8,840 bases of DNA, taken from JBOGXB01 sp050694215. GTDB taxonomy: Bacteria; Actinomycetota; CADDZG01; WHSQ01. Each line of letters begins with the position of its first letter. Within the stretch, counting starts at the first letter, position 1. The notes under the pieces were generated by a model. That model saw nothing but the letters and a program-made list of their open reading frames with translations, did no database searches and was not told the origin of the DNA. A program made the position numbers and the translations under genes. Location of the stretch: NCBI GenBank assembly GCA_050694215.1, contig JBOGXB010000078.1, positions 1 to 8,840 of the forward strand. Direction: 5' to 3'. Positions 1 to 7,737 of the stretch are shown one piece after another.

Positions 1-1752
1 GAGCTCGTCGACCGTGGGCGGGTGTCCGAGGTGAACATCTCCGAGACCGGAGTGAGCGGCACCTTTCGCTCCGGAGAGGCTGAGACTGATTTCGAGACGA
101 CGCTGCCGCCCAACTTCGAGACCAATCAGCTCGTCCGAGTGCTGCGGGACAACGACGTCGCGGTAACCGCGTCTCAGCCGAGCGCACTTACCAGCTTCCT
201 CTTCGCGTGGATCCTTCCCATCGCCTTTATCGCGGGCATCTACTACTTGATGACGCGCAGGTTGCGTAGTCAGTTGGGGGGAGGAGCCGGAGGCCCTCTG
301 TCCCTGGGTAAGAACAAGGCGAAGCTGTACGACCGCACCGACCTGAAGACGACCTTCAACGACGTCGCCGGCGTCGACGAGGTGGAGGCCGAGCTCGTGG
401 AGCTGGTCGACTACCTCAAGAACCCCAACAAGTTCAAGAAGATCGGTGCGCGCATTCCCAAGGGCGTCCTGCTGGTCGGGCCCCCCGGCACCGGCAAGAC
501 CCTTCTCGCGCGCGCGATCGCGGGCGAGGCCGCCGTGCCTTTCTTCTTTATCTCGGCGTCAGAATTCATCGAGCTGTTCGTCGGTCTCGGCGCTGCGAGG
601 GTAAGAGATCTATTCCAGCAGGCTCGTCAGCGTGCGCCCGCGATCGTCTTCATCGACGAGATCGATTCAATTGGGCAGGCCCGCTCGGGGGCGGCCGGCC
701 CCCAGATGGGGTCGCATCAGGAGCAAGAGCAGACCCTCCAGCAGCTGCTCACGGAGATGGACGGTTTCGAGCCGAACAGCGGGGTGATCATCGTGGCCGC
801 CTCGAACCGCCCCGAGGTCCTGGATCAGGCACTCCTGCGCCCGGGCCGTTTCGACCGCCAGATCCAGGTCAACCTGCCGGACATCCGAGGTCGTGAGGCG
901 ATCCTCGAGATTCACGCGCGGGTGGTGAAGCTGGACCCCGAAGTCGACCTCAAGGTCCTCGCTCGGCGCACGCCGGGCTTCTCCGGTGCGCAACTCGCGA
1001 ACGTGATAAACGAGGGCGCCTTGCTCGCGGCGCGAGCGGGCCACGAGCGGGTCGGGATGCACGACCTGGAGGAGGCGATCGACCGGGTGGTCGCGGGACT
1101 GGAGCGACGTTCGCAGGTCCTCACCGACCAGGAGCGCCGGTTGGTCGCGTATCACGAGCTCGGCCATGCGGTGGTGGCTCAGTTCGTCGAGCACGCAGAT
1201 CCGGTGCACCGAGTCTCCATCATCCCGAGGGGGATCGGTGCTCTTGGATACACCCAGCAGCTTCCCGACGAAGAGCGCTACCTGATGTCCGAGCCGGAGT
1301 TGCGGGACAGGATCGCCGTGCTGCTCGGCGGGCGATCCGCGGAAGAGCTGGTGTTCAACTTCGCCACCACCGGAGCCCAAGACGATCTCCAGAAAGCGAC
1401 CGAGATCGCTCGTCGCATGGTCATGGAGTTCGGTATGTCGGCCAAGGTCGGGCCGATCAACATCGCGAACCAGGGGGGAAGGTTCCTGTCGCCCATGTTT
1501 CGCCGCTCCGAGGACGTCTCGGATGAGACGGAGGTCGCGATCGACCGGGAGGTGAAGGCGATCCTTACCGAGGCGCACGAGAAGGCCCGTGCGATCCTGC
1601 GCGATCATCGGGCCGACCTCGACACTCTCGCGGAGATCCTGCTCGAGAAGGAGTCCATCGGGCGGGCCGACCTCGACCAGCACTTCGGGAAGGTTCCCGA
1701 CACCGAGCGGCCAACAGCCGAGCTCACCGGTCCCCGCCCGGCCGTCTCCTAG
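1..1752 (+). CDS. ftsH: FtsH-family ATP-dependent zinc metalloprotease (5' partial)
   Basis: This is a membrane-anchored AAA+ protease that unfolds and degrades damaged membrane proteins and some soluble ones. The frame is open back to base 1, and the residues before the GTG at 22 continue the extracytoplasmic domain, so the true start and first membrane helix lie upstream. Counting from the codon at 22: rest of the extracytoplasmic domain 1-53; second membrane helix about 55-78; Walker A GPPGTGKT 153-160; pore motif FVG 186-188; Walker B IVFIDE 208-213; second region of homology with arginines near 273-276; M41 zinc site HELGH 378-382, with Asp455 as probable third ligand. All catalytic elements are present. 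Several near-invariant positions differ from housekeeping FtsH: HELGH for HEAGH, ELFVGLG for EMFVGVG, QEQEQTL for DEREQTL. A paralogue is therefore possible. It ends 113 bp before dnaK, which has its own promoter. The family call is very secure; paralogue status is inference. Confidence 0.95.
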   Translation, partial: ELVDRGRVSEVNISETGVSGTFRSGEAETDFETTLPPNFETNQLVRVLRDNDVAVTASQPSALTSFLFAWILPIAFIAGIYYLMTRRLRSQLGGGAGGPLSLGKNKAKLYDRTDLKTTFNDVAGVDEVEAELVELVDYLKNPNKFKKIGARIPKGVLLVGPPGTGKTLLARAIAGEAAVPFFFISASEFIELFVGLGAARVRDLFQQARQRAPAIVFIDEIDSIGQARSGAAGPQMGSHQEQEQTLQQLLTEMDGFEPNSGVIIVAASNRPEVLDQALLRPGRFDRQIQVNLPDIRGREAILEIHARVVKLDPEVDLKVLARRTPGFSGAQLANVINEGALLAARAGHERVGMHDLEEAIDRVVAGLERRSQVLTDQERRLVAYHELGHAVVAQFVEHADPVHRVSIIPRGIGALGYTQQLPDEERYLMSEPELRDRIAVLLGGRSAEELVFNFATTGAQDDLQKATEIARRMVMEFGMSAKVGPINIANQGGRFLSPMFRRSEDVSDETEVAIDREVKAILTEAHEKARAILRDHRADLDTLAEILLEKESIGRADLDQHFGKVPDTERPTAELTGPRPAVS

Positions 1753-1763
1753 GCCCCCGGGAA

Positions 1764-1793
1764 TTGACCTTGGTCCCCCAGGGTTGATATAAG
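1764..1793 (+). promoter_or_regulatory. Predicted sigma-70-type promoter of the dnaK operon
   Basis: TTGACC (1764-1769) matches the -35 consensus at five of six positions. TATAAG (1788-1793) matches the -10 consensus at five of six. The spacer is 18 bp, slightly long but within range. The predicted transcription start is about 1799-1801, leaving a leader of about 65 nt. It is the only convincing promoter in the ftsH-dnaK gap, and its -10 element lies inside the HAIR-like operator, as expected for a repressed heat-shock promoter. The call is by eye; no transcript data are available. Confidence 0.65.
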
Positions 1794-1829
1794 CAGACTC
1801 AAGTTCCATAATTGAGGGCACTCAACCCT
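1780..1829. repeat. Perfect 8-bp inverted repeat bracketing the dnaK promoter/operator
   Basis: AGGGTTGA at 1780-1787 and TCAACCCT at 1822-1829 are exact reverse complements, separated by 34 bp. Each arm contains a TTGA/TCAA HAIR core. The -10 element and the perfect ACTCAAG half-site lie between them. The 34-bp loop and the lack of a following T-run argue against a terminator. It may be an outer pair of HspR contacts or chance. Confidence 0.5.
1783..1826 (+). promoter_or_regulatory. HAIR-like HspR operator at the dnaK promoter
   Basis: The HspR inverted repeat (HAIR) known from Streptomyces and Mycobacterium is CTTGAGT-N7-ACTCAAG. Here 1797-1803 is a perfect right half, ACTCAAG. At exactly the correct spacing, 1783-1789 (GTTGATA) forms a degraded left half, matching at 4 of 7 and keeping the TTGA core. 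The -10 element lies between and over these halves. Two further half-sites follow, TTGAG at 1812-1816 and ACTCAA at 1820-1825, but with non-HAIR spacing. The presence of hspR as last gene of the operon supports autoregulation. No CIRCE element (the HrcA site) is seen. Confidence 0.7.
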
Positions 1830-1850
1830 ATGGCAGTAAAGACCCCTAGC

Positions 1851-1857
1851 AGGAGGT
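1851..1857 (+). promoter_or_regulatory. Strong ribosome-binding site of dnaK
   Basis: AGGAGGT, complementary to the 16S rRNA 3' end, lies 8 nt before the ATG at 1866. It fixes the dnaK start and is the strongest Shine-Dalgarno sequence in the window, fitting a highly expressed chaperone. Confidence 0.85.
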
Positions 1858-1865
1858 AGAGAGAC

Positions 1866-3715
<1,850 letters not shown>

Positions 3716-3716
<1 letters not shown>

Positions 3717-4381
3717 TGCCCGACCGAAAGAAGGAGCCACGCAGATTCCCGGTAACGGACAAGCGACGTTCGCCGACGCCGGCGGTGGACCGCGATGATG
3801 AGCGGAGCCAGGACGGCGTGGGCGACGTTCCGGTGGAGCTGCCGAAGGACGACAAGGAGCCGGTGATGGGTCGCGCGGAGCCAGTCGAGCACGACTACCT
3901 CGACGACTTGCGGCGCGTACAGGCCGAGTTCGACAACTACCGCAAGCGGATGATGAAGCAGCAGGCGGAGCTCGCCGAGCGAGCCACTATTCGGCTCGTC
4001 GAGCGGCTGCTGCCGGTCCTCGACAACTTCGAGAGGGCCATCGCTCACGGAGAGGGCGGCGAGGGCGTTGCTCTCGTCTTCAAGGAGCTCAAGGGTGCGC
4101 TCGAGGCTGAAGGGGTCGAGGAGATCCCGGCGGAGGAGGTTCCCTTCGACCCGCGCGTCCACGAGGCCGTGGAGTCGCACGAGGACGAGAACGTCGAGGA
4201 GCCGACCTCCCAGAGCGTCTATCGCCGCGGCTACCGGCTGAAGGGTCATGTCATCCGCCCCGCGATGGTCGTTGTCGGACGCCCCCTCGATGCGGCTCCC
4301 GGCGAAGTCACCACTCCGAGGCTCCACTCCCAAGCCGATCCCGACCGCCAGGCCGAGTCCGACTCCGGTACCCAGGGATAG
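3716..4381 (+). CDS. grpE: Nucleotide exchange factor GrpE
   Basis: GrpE is a homodimer that releases ADP from DnaK so that substrate can be released. The 221 residues divide as follows: a charged, probably disordered N-terminus 1-57; the long dimerisation helix about 58-110, containing the family pattern AEFDNYRKR and LLPVLDNFERA; short helices to about 133; and the beta-wing that contacts DnaK at about 135-190, with FDPRVHEAV 144-152 and the YRRGYRLKG...VRPAMV-type motif (here IRPAMV) at 169-185. About 31 residues after the wing (191-221) are polar and of low complexity, a lineage-type extension of no known role. The start codon overlaps the dnaK stop as TGATG, so translation is probably coupled. 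A GAGGAG at 3699-3704 inside dnaK can serve as ribosome-binding site. Confidence 0.97.
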
Positions 4382-4392
4382 CGAGGTAAGTA

Positions 4393-5355
4393 ATGGCTCA
4401 GCGCGATTGGGCGGAGAAGGACTACTACAAGATCCTCGGGGTCTCGAAGGACGCGTCCAAGGACGAGATCAAGAAGGCTTATCGGAAGCTCGCCCAGAAG
4501 TACCATCCCGACGCCAATCACGGAGATCCCGGCGCGGAGTCGCGCTTCAAGGAGGTCTCGGAGGCACATTCGATCCTGGCCAACGACGAGAAGCGGCGCG
4601 AGTACGACGAGATTCGATCGTTGGTGGAGTCGGGCGGCCGTCGCTGGGTCGGTTTCGATCCGGGTGGTGGCGGCGGCAACGTCCGGATCAACATCGGGGA
4701 TCTCTTCGGGGACGACCCCGAACGCGGAGGGCTGTTCGACGACCTCCTCGGGGGCGTCGGATTCCGGTCGCGCGGCCCCCGTAAAGGACAGGACCTCGAA
4801 ACCGAGGTCACCCTGACCTTCGACCAGGCGATTCACGGAACTACGGTGTCGTTGCCCCAGGGAGGCAAGACGAAGATCCCAGCGGGCGTTCGTGACGGTG
4901 CGAGGATCCGGGTGCCAGGCAAGGGAGCTCCCGCTCCGAACGGAGGACAGCCGGGTGACCTCTTCGTCCGGGTGCACGTCGAGAAACATCCGGTGTTCGG
5001 GAGTGGGAAGAACGGCGATCTCACGCTCGAGCTACCGGTGACCATCGCGGAGGCAGCGCTTGGAGCGAAGGTGGAGGTTCCGACGATGGAGGAACCCGTG
5101 ACGCTGAAGATCCCTGCCGGCACCAGTAACGGGCGCATCCTGCGAGTGCGAGGCAGAGGCGGGGACCGGCCGGGCGGCGGTCGCGGCGATCTCTTGGTCA
5201 CGATCAAGGTCGAGGTGCCCAAGAAGCTCAGCCGAAAGGAAAAGGAGCTTCTCGAGCAGTTCGCGGAGGTACACAAGAAGTCTCCGCGTGCACATCTCGA
5301 TCCCTACATGAAGCGATCGGGCGCGTCGGAGAAGACGTCGCAGAAGGCGTCGTAG
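4393..5355 (+). CDS. dnaJ: DnaJ/CbpA-type J-domain co-chaperone lacking the zinc finger
   Basis: This J-protein delivers substrates to DnaK and stimulates its ATPase. Its 320 residues comprise: a J domain at about 9-75 with the essential HPD at 38-40; a Gly-rich segment at about 81-124 with LFGD and LFDDLLGG; C-terminal beta domain I from about 132; domain II about 208-275; and a C-terminal helix and tail. The four CxxCxGxG zinc motifs that classical DnaJ carries inside domain I are wholly absent, and the protein has no cysteine at all. Structurally it is therefore a class II, CbpA-like J-protein, although it occupies the dnaJ position of the operon. Thermus DnaJ, which is similarly short and zinc-free, is a precedent. 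It starts 11 nt after grpE, behind GAGG at 4383-4386. The J-protein identity is certain; the symbol dnaJ versus cbpA is a naming choice. Confidence 0.95.
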   Translation: MAQRDWAEKDYYKILGVSKDASKDEIKKAYRKLAQKYHPDANHGDPGAESRFKEVSEAHSILANDEKRREYDEIRSLVESGGRRWVGFDPGGGGGNVRINIGDLFGDDPERGGLFDDLLGGVGFRSRGPRKGQDLETEVTLTFDQAIHGTTVSLPQGGKTKIPAGVRDGARIRVPGKGAPAPNGGQPGDLFVRVHVEKHPVFGSGKNGDLTLELPVTIAEAALGAKVEVPTMEEPVTLKIPAGTSNGRILRVRGRGGDRPGGGRGDLLVTIKVEVPKKLSRKEKELLEQFAEVHKKSPRAHLDPYMKRSGASEKTSQKAS

Positions 5356-5359
5356 GAGG
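5354..5359 (+). promoter_or_regulatory. hspR ribosome-binding site overlapping the dnaJ stop
   Basis: AGGAGG begins on the second base of the dnaJ TAG (5353-5355). It sits only 4 nt before the GTG at 5364, closer than the usual 5-9 nt. Together with the GTG start, this may keep HspR output low relative to the chaperones and couple it to dnaJ translation. Confidence 0.65.
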
Positions 5360-5363
5360 ACCA

Positions 5364-5816
5364 GTGGCGACAAGCAAGCGAGACAGAGACAAGGCGATGT
5401 ACGTGATCTCGATCGCCGCCGAGCTCGCGGGGGTACATCCGCAAACCCTGCGCGTCTACGAGCGCAAAGGCCTGGTGCAGCCGCACCGAACCCAGGGCAA
5501 CACGCGGCGGTACTCGGAACGAGACATCGAGACGCTTCGACGGATCCAGGAGCTCACGCAGGAGGGCATCAACCTCGCAGGTGTGATGCGCGTCATGGAG
5601 CTCCAAGCCGAGATCGACGCGCTACGTGAAAGCCATGAAGGCGCCCTCGAGGAGATCGAGCTCCTGCGCGGCCAGATCGACGAGGTCATCGACGGCCGGG
5701 GTCATTACTCCATGGTCCCGATGCGAGACGTCAGGCGAGTCCGAAGAGCGCTGAAGGTGGACGTTATCGACGAGGCGGGCCGGCGCCGGATCTTCGAGAT
5801 GGGGCCCGGCTCCTAG
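5364..5816 (+). CDS. hspR: Heat-shock repressor HspR (MerR family)
   Basis: HspR is the DNA-binding repressor that holds the dnaK operon, and in relatives clpB or lon, low at normal temperature, with DnaK as co-repressor. Its 150 residues are close to the 151 of Streptomyces HspR. The MerR winged helix-turn-helix starts near residue 13; residues 16-32 contain the HspR signature AAELAGVHPQTLRVYER, and the wing follows at about 42-55 (RTQGNTRRYSERDI). A helical coiled-coil dimerisation segment spans about 76-108. The C-terminal tail has no cysteine or metal-sensing motif, unlike effector-binding MerR proteins. The GTG at 5364 is chosen for its AGGAGG; an ATG at 5397 just before the HTH is a shorter alternative. 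As last operon gene, with a HAIR-like site at the operon promoter, it most likely represses itself. It ends on a CTAG shared with the convergent downstream gene. Confidence 0.95.
   Translation: MATSKRDRDKAMYVISIAAELAGVHPQTLRVYERKGLVQPHRTQGNTRRYSERDIETLRRIQELTQEGINLAGVMRVMELQAEIDALRESHEGALEEIELLRGQIDEVIDGRGHYSMVPMRDVRRVRRALKVDVIDEAGRRRIFEMGPGS
5813..5816. other. Palindromic CTAG serving as stop codon for two convergent genes
   Basis: The plus-strand TAG at 5814-5816 ends hspR. The minus-strand TAG, which reads as CTA at 5813-5815 on the plus strand, ends the CFA-synthase-like gene. The two genes therefore overlap by 4 bp with no intergenic sequence. I see no hairpin plus T-run beside it, so transcripts from both sides probably run into the opposite gene or end by Rho. 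Confidence 0.9.
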
Positions 5817-7090
5817 GGGAGCATCTGTGCACGGGTGGGCGGCATTCCGCTGCCGCCGCCGTTGCCCGATTTGACGCCCAGCACCTGATGCACGTTGATT
5901 CCTCCGGCCGTGAAGTTGAGCGCGGACCCCGCCATGTAGAGCCTCCAGATGCGAGCCCTTGCGGAGCCCACCTCCTCGACCGCTTCGTTCCAATGCCCCT
6001 CGAGATTCGCCACCCAGGAGCGGAGGGTGCGCGCGTAATGCTCGCGCAGGGACTCGACATCGCGCACCTCGAACCCCTGCTCCTGCATCGCGGTTACGAC
6101 CGACCCGACCTCGTGCAGCTCTCCATCGGGGAACACATAGCGGGCGATGAAGGAGTCCTTGGCGAACCGAGCCCGCCCAGAGAGCTTCGAGATCGCGTGG
6201 TTCAGCAGGCGGCCCTCGTCCCGGAGCAGGCCGAAGAGGACCACGAAGTAGCGCTTCAGCTGCGCGAGGCCGACATGCTCGAACATCCCGATGCTGGAGA
6301 TCGCGTCGAAGGGTCCGTCGTCCACGTCACGGTAGTCCTGCAACCTGATCTCGACGAGATCAGCGAGCCCCGCGTCGGCGACCCGCTTCGCCGCGAGGTC
6401 GGCTTGTGGACGGGACACGGTGATGCCTACGGCCCGGACGCCGTAGTTCCCTGCCGCGTGCATGACCATGCCTCCCCATCCGCATCCGACGTCGAGCAAA
6501 CGGTCGCCGCGCTCGAGCCCGAGCTTCCTGCAGATCAGGTCGTGCTTCGCCCGCTGAGCGTCGTCGAGCGACGTCTCGGGGGTGGCGAAGTAGGCACACG
6601 AGTAGGTCATGGTCGCACCGAGCACCCATCGGTAGAAGCGATTCGAGAGGTCGTAGTGGTGTGAGATGGCGGCTGCATCGCGTCGTTTCGAATGCCTCCT
6701 GCCCCGAAGCCTGGCCTCCTCGCGAGGTGGCACAGGTGGGGGGCCCAGGATGCCGAGAGATCGGGCGAGGCGCAGCAGCTGCAGCCTCCCACCCGGCCCC
6801 AGCTTCATCTCGAGGTCTTCCCGGCGTGACGCCTCAACGTCGCGGACGCCGAGGGCCTCGTAGACATCCCCGTCGATGTCGATCTCGCCTGCGACGTAGG
6901 CGCGCGCCAGGGCCAGCTCCGAGGGCGACCACAGAAGGCGGCGGAAGGCGAGCGGCGATCTGACGGTGATCCTGGTCGGCGATGCCTGGGGCCCAAGTGA
7001 GCTACCGTCCCAGAACTCGATTGCAACGGGAGGCTCCCCGCGCAGAAGGCGGCGGATCAGCGGTTCCGCGAGTTGTGCCACGTCGCCCAT
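5813..7090 (-). CDS. Cyclopropane-fatty-acyl-phospholipid synthase family methyltransferase
   Basis: This enzyme uses S-adenosylmethionine to add a methylene (or methyl) group across a double bond of acyl chains in membrane phospholipids. Its 425 residues comprise an N-terminal SCP2-like domain (about 1-115), a linker, then a class I methyltransferase fold. Visible signatures are SHHYDLSN 143-150, the SAM loop DVGCGWGG 200-207 and SIGMFEHVG 266-274. The residues matching the E. coli Cfa active and bicarbonate site are all present: Cys165, Glu271, His298 and Tyr352. The tail from about 408 is Gly-rich and probably flexible. The start is supported by AGGAG (minus strand, 7096-7100) 5 nt upstream of the ATG. 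Its size also resembles the actinobacterial 10-methylstearate methyltransferase group (UfaA1/BfaA), but the usual partner reductase is not adjacent, so I leave the symbol empty. It converges on hspR and diverges from the next gene. Confidence 0.93.
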   Translation of the reverse strand: MGDVAQLAEPLIRRLLRGEPPVAIEFWDGSSLGPQASPTRITVRSPLAFRRLLWSPSELALARAYVAGEIDIDGDVYEALGVRDVEASRREDLEMKLGPGGRLQLLRLARSLGILGPPPVPPREEARLRGRRHSKRRDAAAISHHYDLSNRFYRWVLGATMTYSCAYFATPETSLDDAQRAKHDLICRKLGLERGDRLLDVGCGWGGMVMHAAGNYGVRAVGITVSRPQADLAAKRVADAGLADLVEIRLQDYRDVDDGPFDAISSIGMFEHVGLAQLKRYFVVLFGLLRDEGRLLNHAISKLSGRARFAKDSFIARYVFPDGELHEVGSVVTAMQEQGFEVRDVESLREHYARTLRSWVANLEGHWNEAVEEVGSARARIWRLYMAGSALNFTAGGINVHQVLGVKSGNGGGSGMPPTRAQMLP

Positions 7091-7224
7091 CTAAGCTCCT
7101 GTGTCGAGCGATGAGAGACTCTGTCGAAATGATCTCTTCTGCTGAGTTCCTCGACGATCTGCAGGAACAATCGTTTGGGTCCGCAGGTGATGCTACCCGG
7201 ACGGCCTATCCGGCATCCAATCGA
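7091..7224. other. GC-poor divergent junction, probable promoter region
   Basis: These 134 bp upstream of the minus-strand CFA-like gene average about 54% G+C by hand count, well below the flanking genes. Codon third positions of the overlapping plus-strand frame are only about half G/C. Promoters for both divergent genes should lie here if the plus-strand gene starts at 7225. I see no pair of -35/-10 hexamers I would defend on either strand. Confidence 0.35.
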
Positions 7225-7737
7225 ATGTCGGGGCTACAGATCGCGGCCTATCTCGCCCGTCGTAAATACCTCGTGCTGGCCACCGCGCGGCCCGACGGTC
7301 GACCTCACGCCGCTATGAGCTCCTACGTCTTGGCGGAAAGGAGCTTCTGGCTGCCCACCGATACGGGCACGGCTCGCGTTCGCAACCTCGAGACGAATCC
7401 CCGCGCGAGCGTGGTGGTGACAGAGGGCGAGGAGTCGCACCACATAGTCGTGCTTGCGGAGGGCTCGGCGGAGCTGGTGGGAGGCCACGAGGCTTCCGAC
7501 GGGAGTTCTGCGTGGCGGGCGAAATTCGGCCGGCACCCGGAGTGGGCGAACAGCTGGATCAGCATCGTGCCGGACAAGCTGTTCTCCTACGCGGCATCGG
7601 GCGCGCTGGAAGGCGAGCTACGTGTGTTCCGGTGCCGAAGCTGCGGCGACACTTTCCCGGCCCACGATTTCAGCGCCGTGTCTTGTCCCAGCTGTGGCGG
7701 ATCGGTCATCGAGACCGCGGGGGAGCCTCTCCTATGA
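7111..7737 (+). CDS. PNPOx-like split-barrel flavin/F420-binding protein with C-terminal zinc ribbon
   Basis: This is a probable cytoplasmic FMN- or F420-binding oxidoreductase of the pyridoxamine-5'-phosphate-oxidase-like superfamily; its substrate is unknown. With the start at 7111 it has 208 residues. The split-barrel domain spans about 46-162, with the family pattern LVLATARPDGRPHAA at 54-68, then GTARVRNLETNPRASVVV at 86-103 and a Trp/Pro/Lys-containing strand near 150-160. After it comes a short zinc ribbon, C175-x2-C178-x13-C192-x2-C195, an uncommon addition to this fold. The start is uncertain. ATGs at 7111 and 7129 lack a good ribosome-binding site and the first 38 codons look weakly coding. 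The ATG at 7225 gives about 170 residues and begins where many relatives begin. The stop overlaps the next gene's ATG (ATGA), so the two are probably co-translated. It is not a true PdxH on this evidence. Confidence 0.82.
   Translation: MRDSVEMISSAEFLDDLQEQSFGSAGDATRTAYPASNRMSGLQIAAYLARRKYLVLATARPDGRPHAAMSSYVLAERSFWLPTDTGTARVRNLETNPRASVVVTEGEESHHIVVLAEGSAELVGGHEASDGSSAWRAKFGRHPEWANSWISIVPDKLFSYAASGALEGELRVFRCRSCGDTFPAHDFSAVSCPSCGGSVIETAGEPLL

Noticed and set aside
22..24. GTG at 22 as the ftsH start
   Set aside because: The frame is open to base 1, the preceding residues fit the FtsH extracytoplasmic domain, and starting here would remove the first membrane helix. No ribosome-binding site is convincing.
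667..1821. 384-codon open frame antisense to ftsH
   Set aside because: It mirrors the strongly biased ftsH codons, has no recognisable domain, and overlaps a gene with all catalytic motifs. It is a GC-rich shadow frame.
1753..1865. CIRCE/HrcA operator or rho-independent terminator between ftsH and dnaK
   Set aside because: No TTAGCACTC-N9-GAGTGCTAA is present. GC-rich runs near 1754-1783 do not form a hairpin followed by a T-run.
5780..5860. Bidirectional terminator at the hspR/CFA convergence
   Set aside because: The stops share CTAG. Nearby G/C runs lie inside coding sequence and lack a T-tract on either strand.
5888..6664. 258-codon plus-strand frame inside the CFA-type gene
   Set aside because: The minus strand here encodes a complete methyltransferase with all active-site residues; this frame is its shadow.
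6982..7110. Upstream extension of the flavoprotein frame
   Set aside because: It would run over 100 bases into the 5' end of the divergent CFA-type gene, and its Arg/Pro-rich translation looks non-coding.
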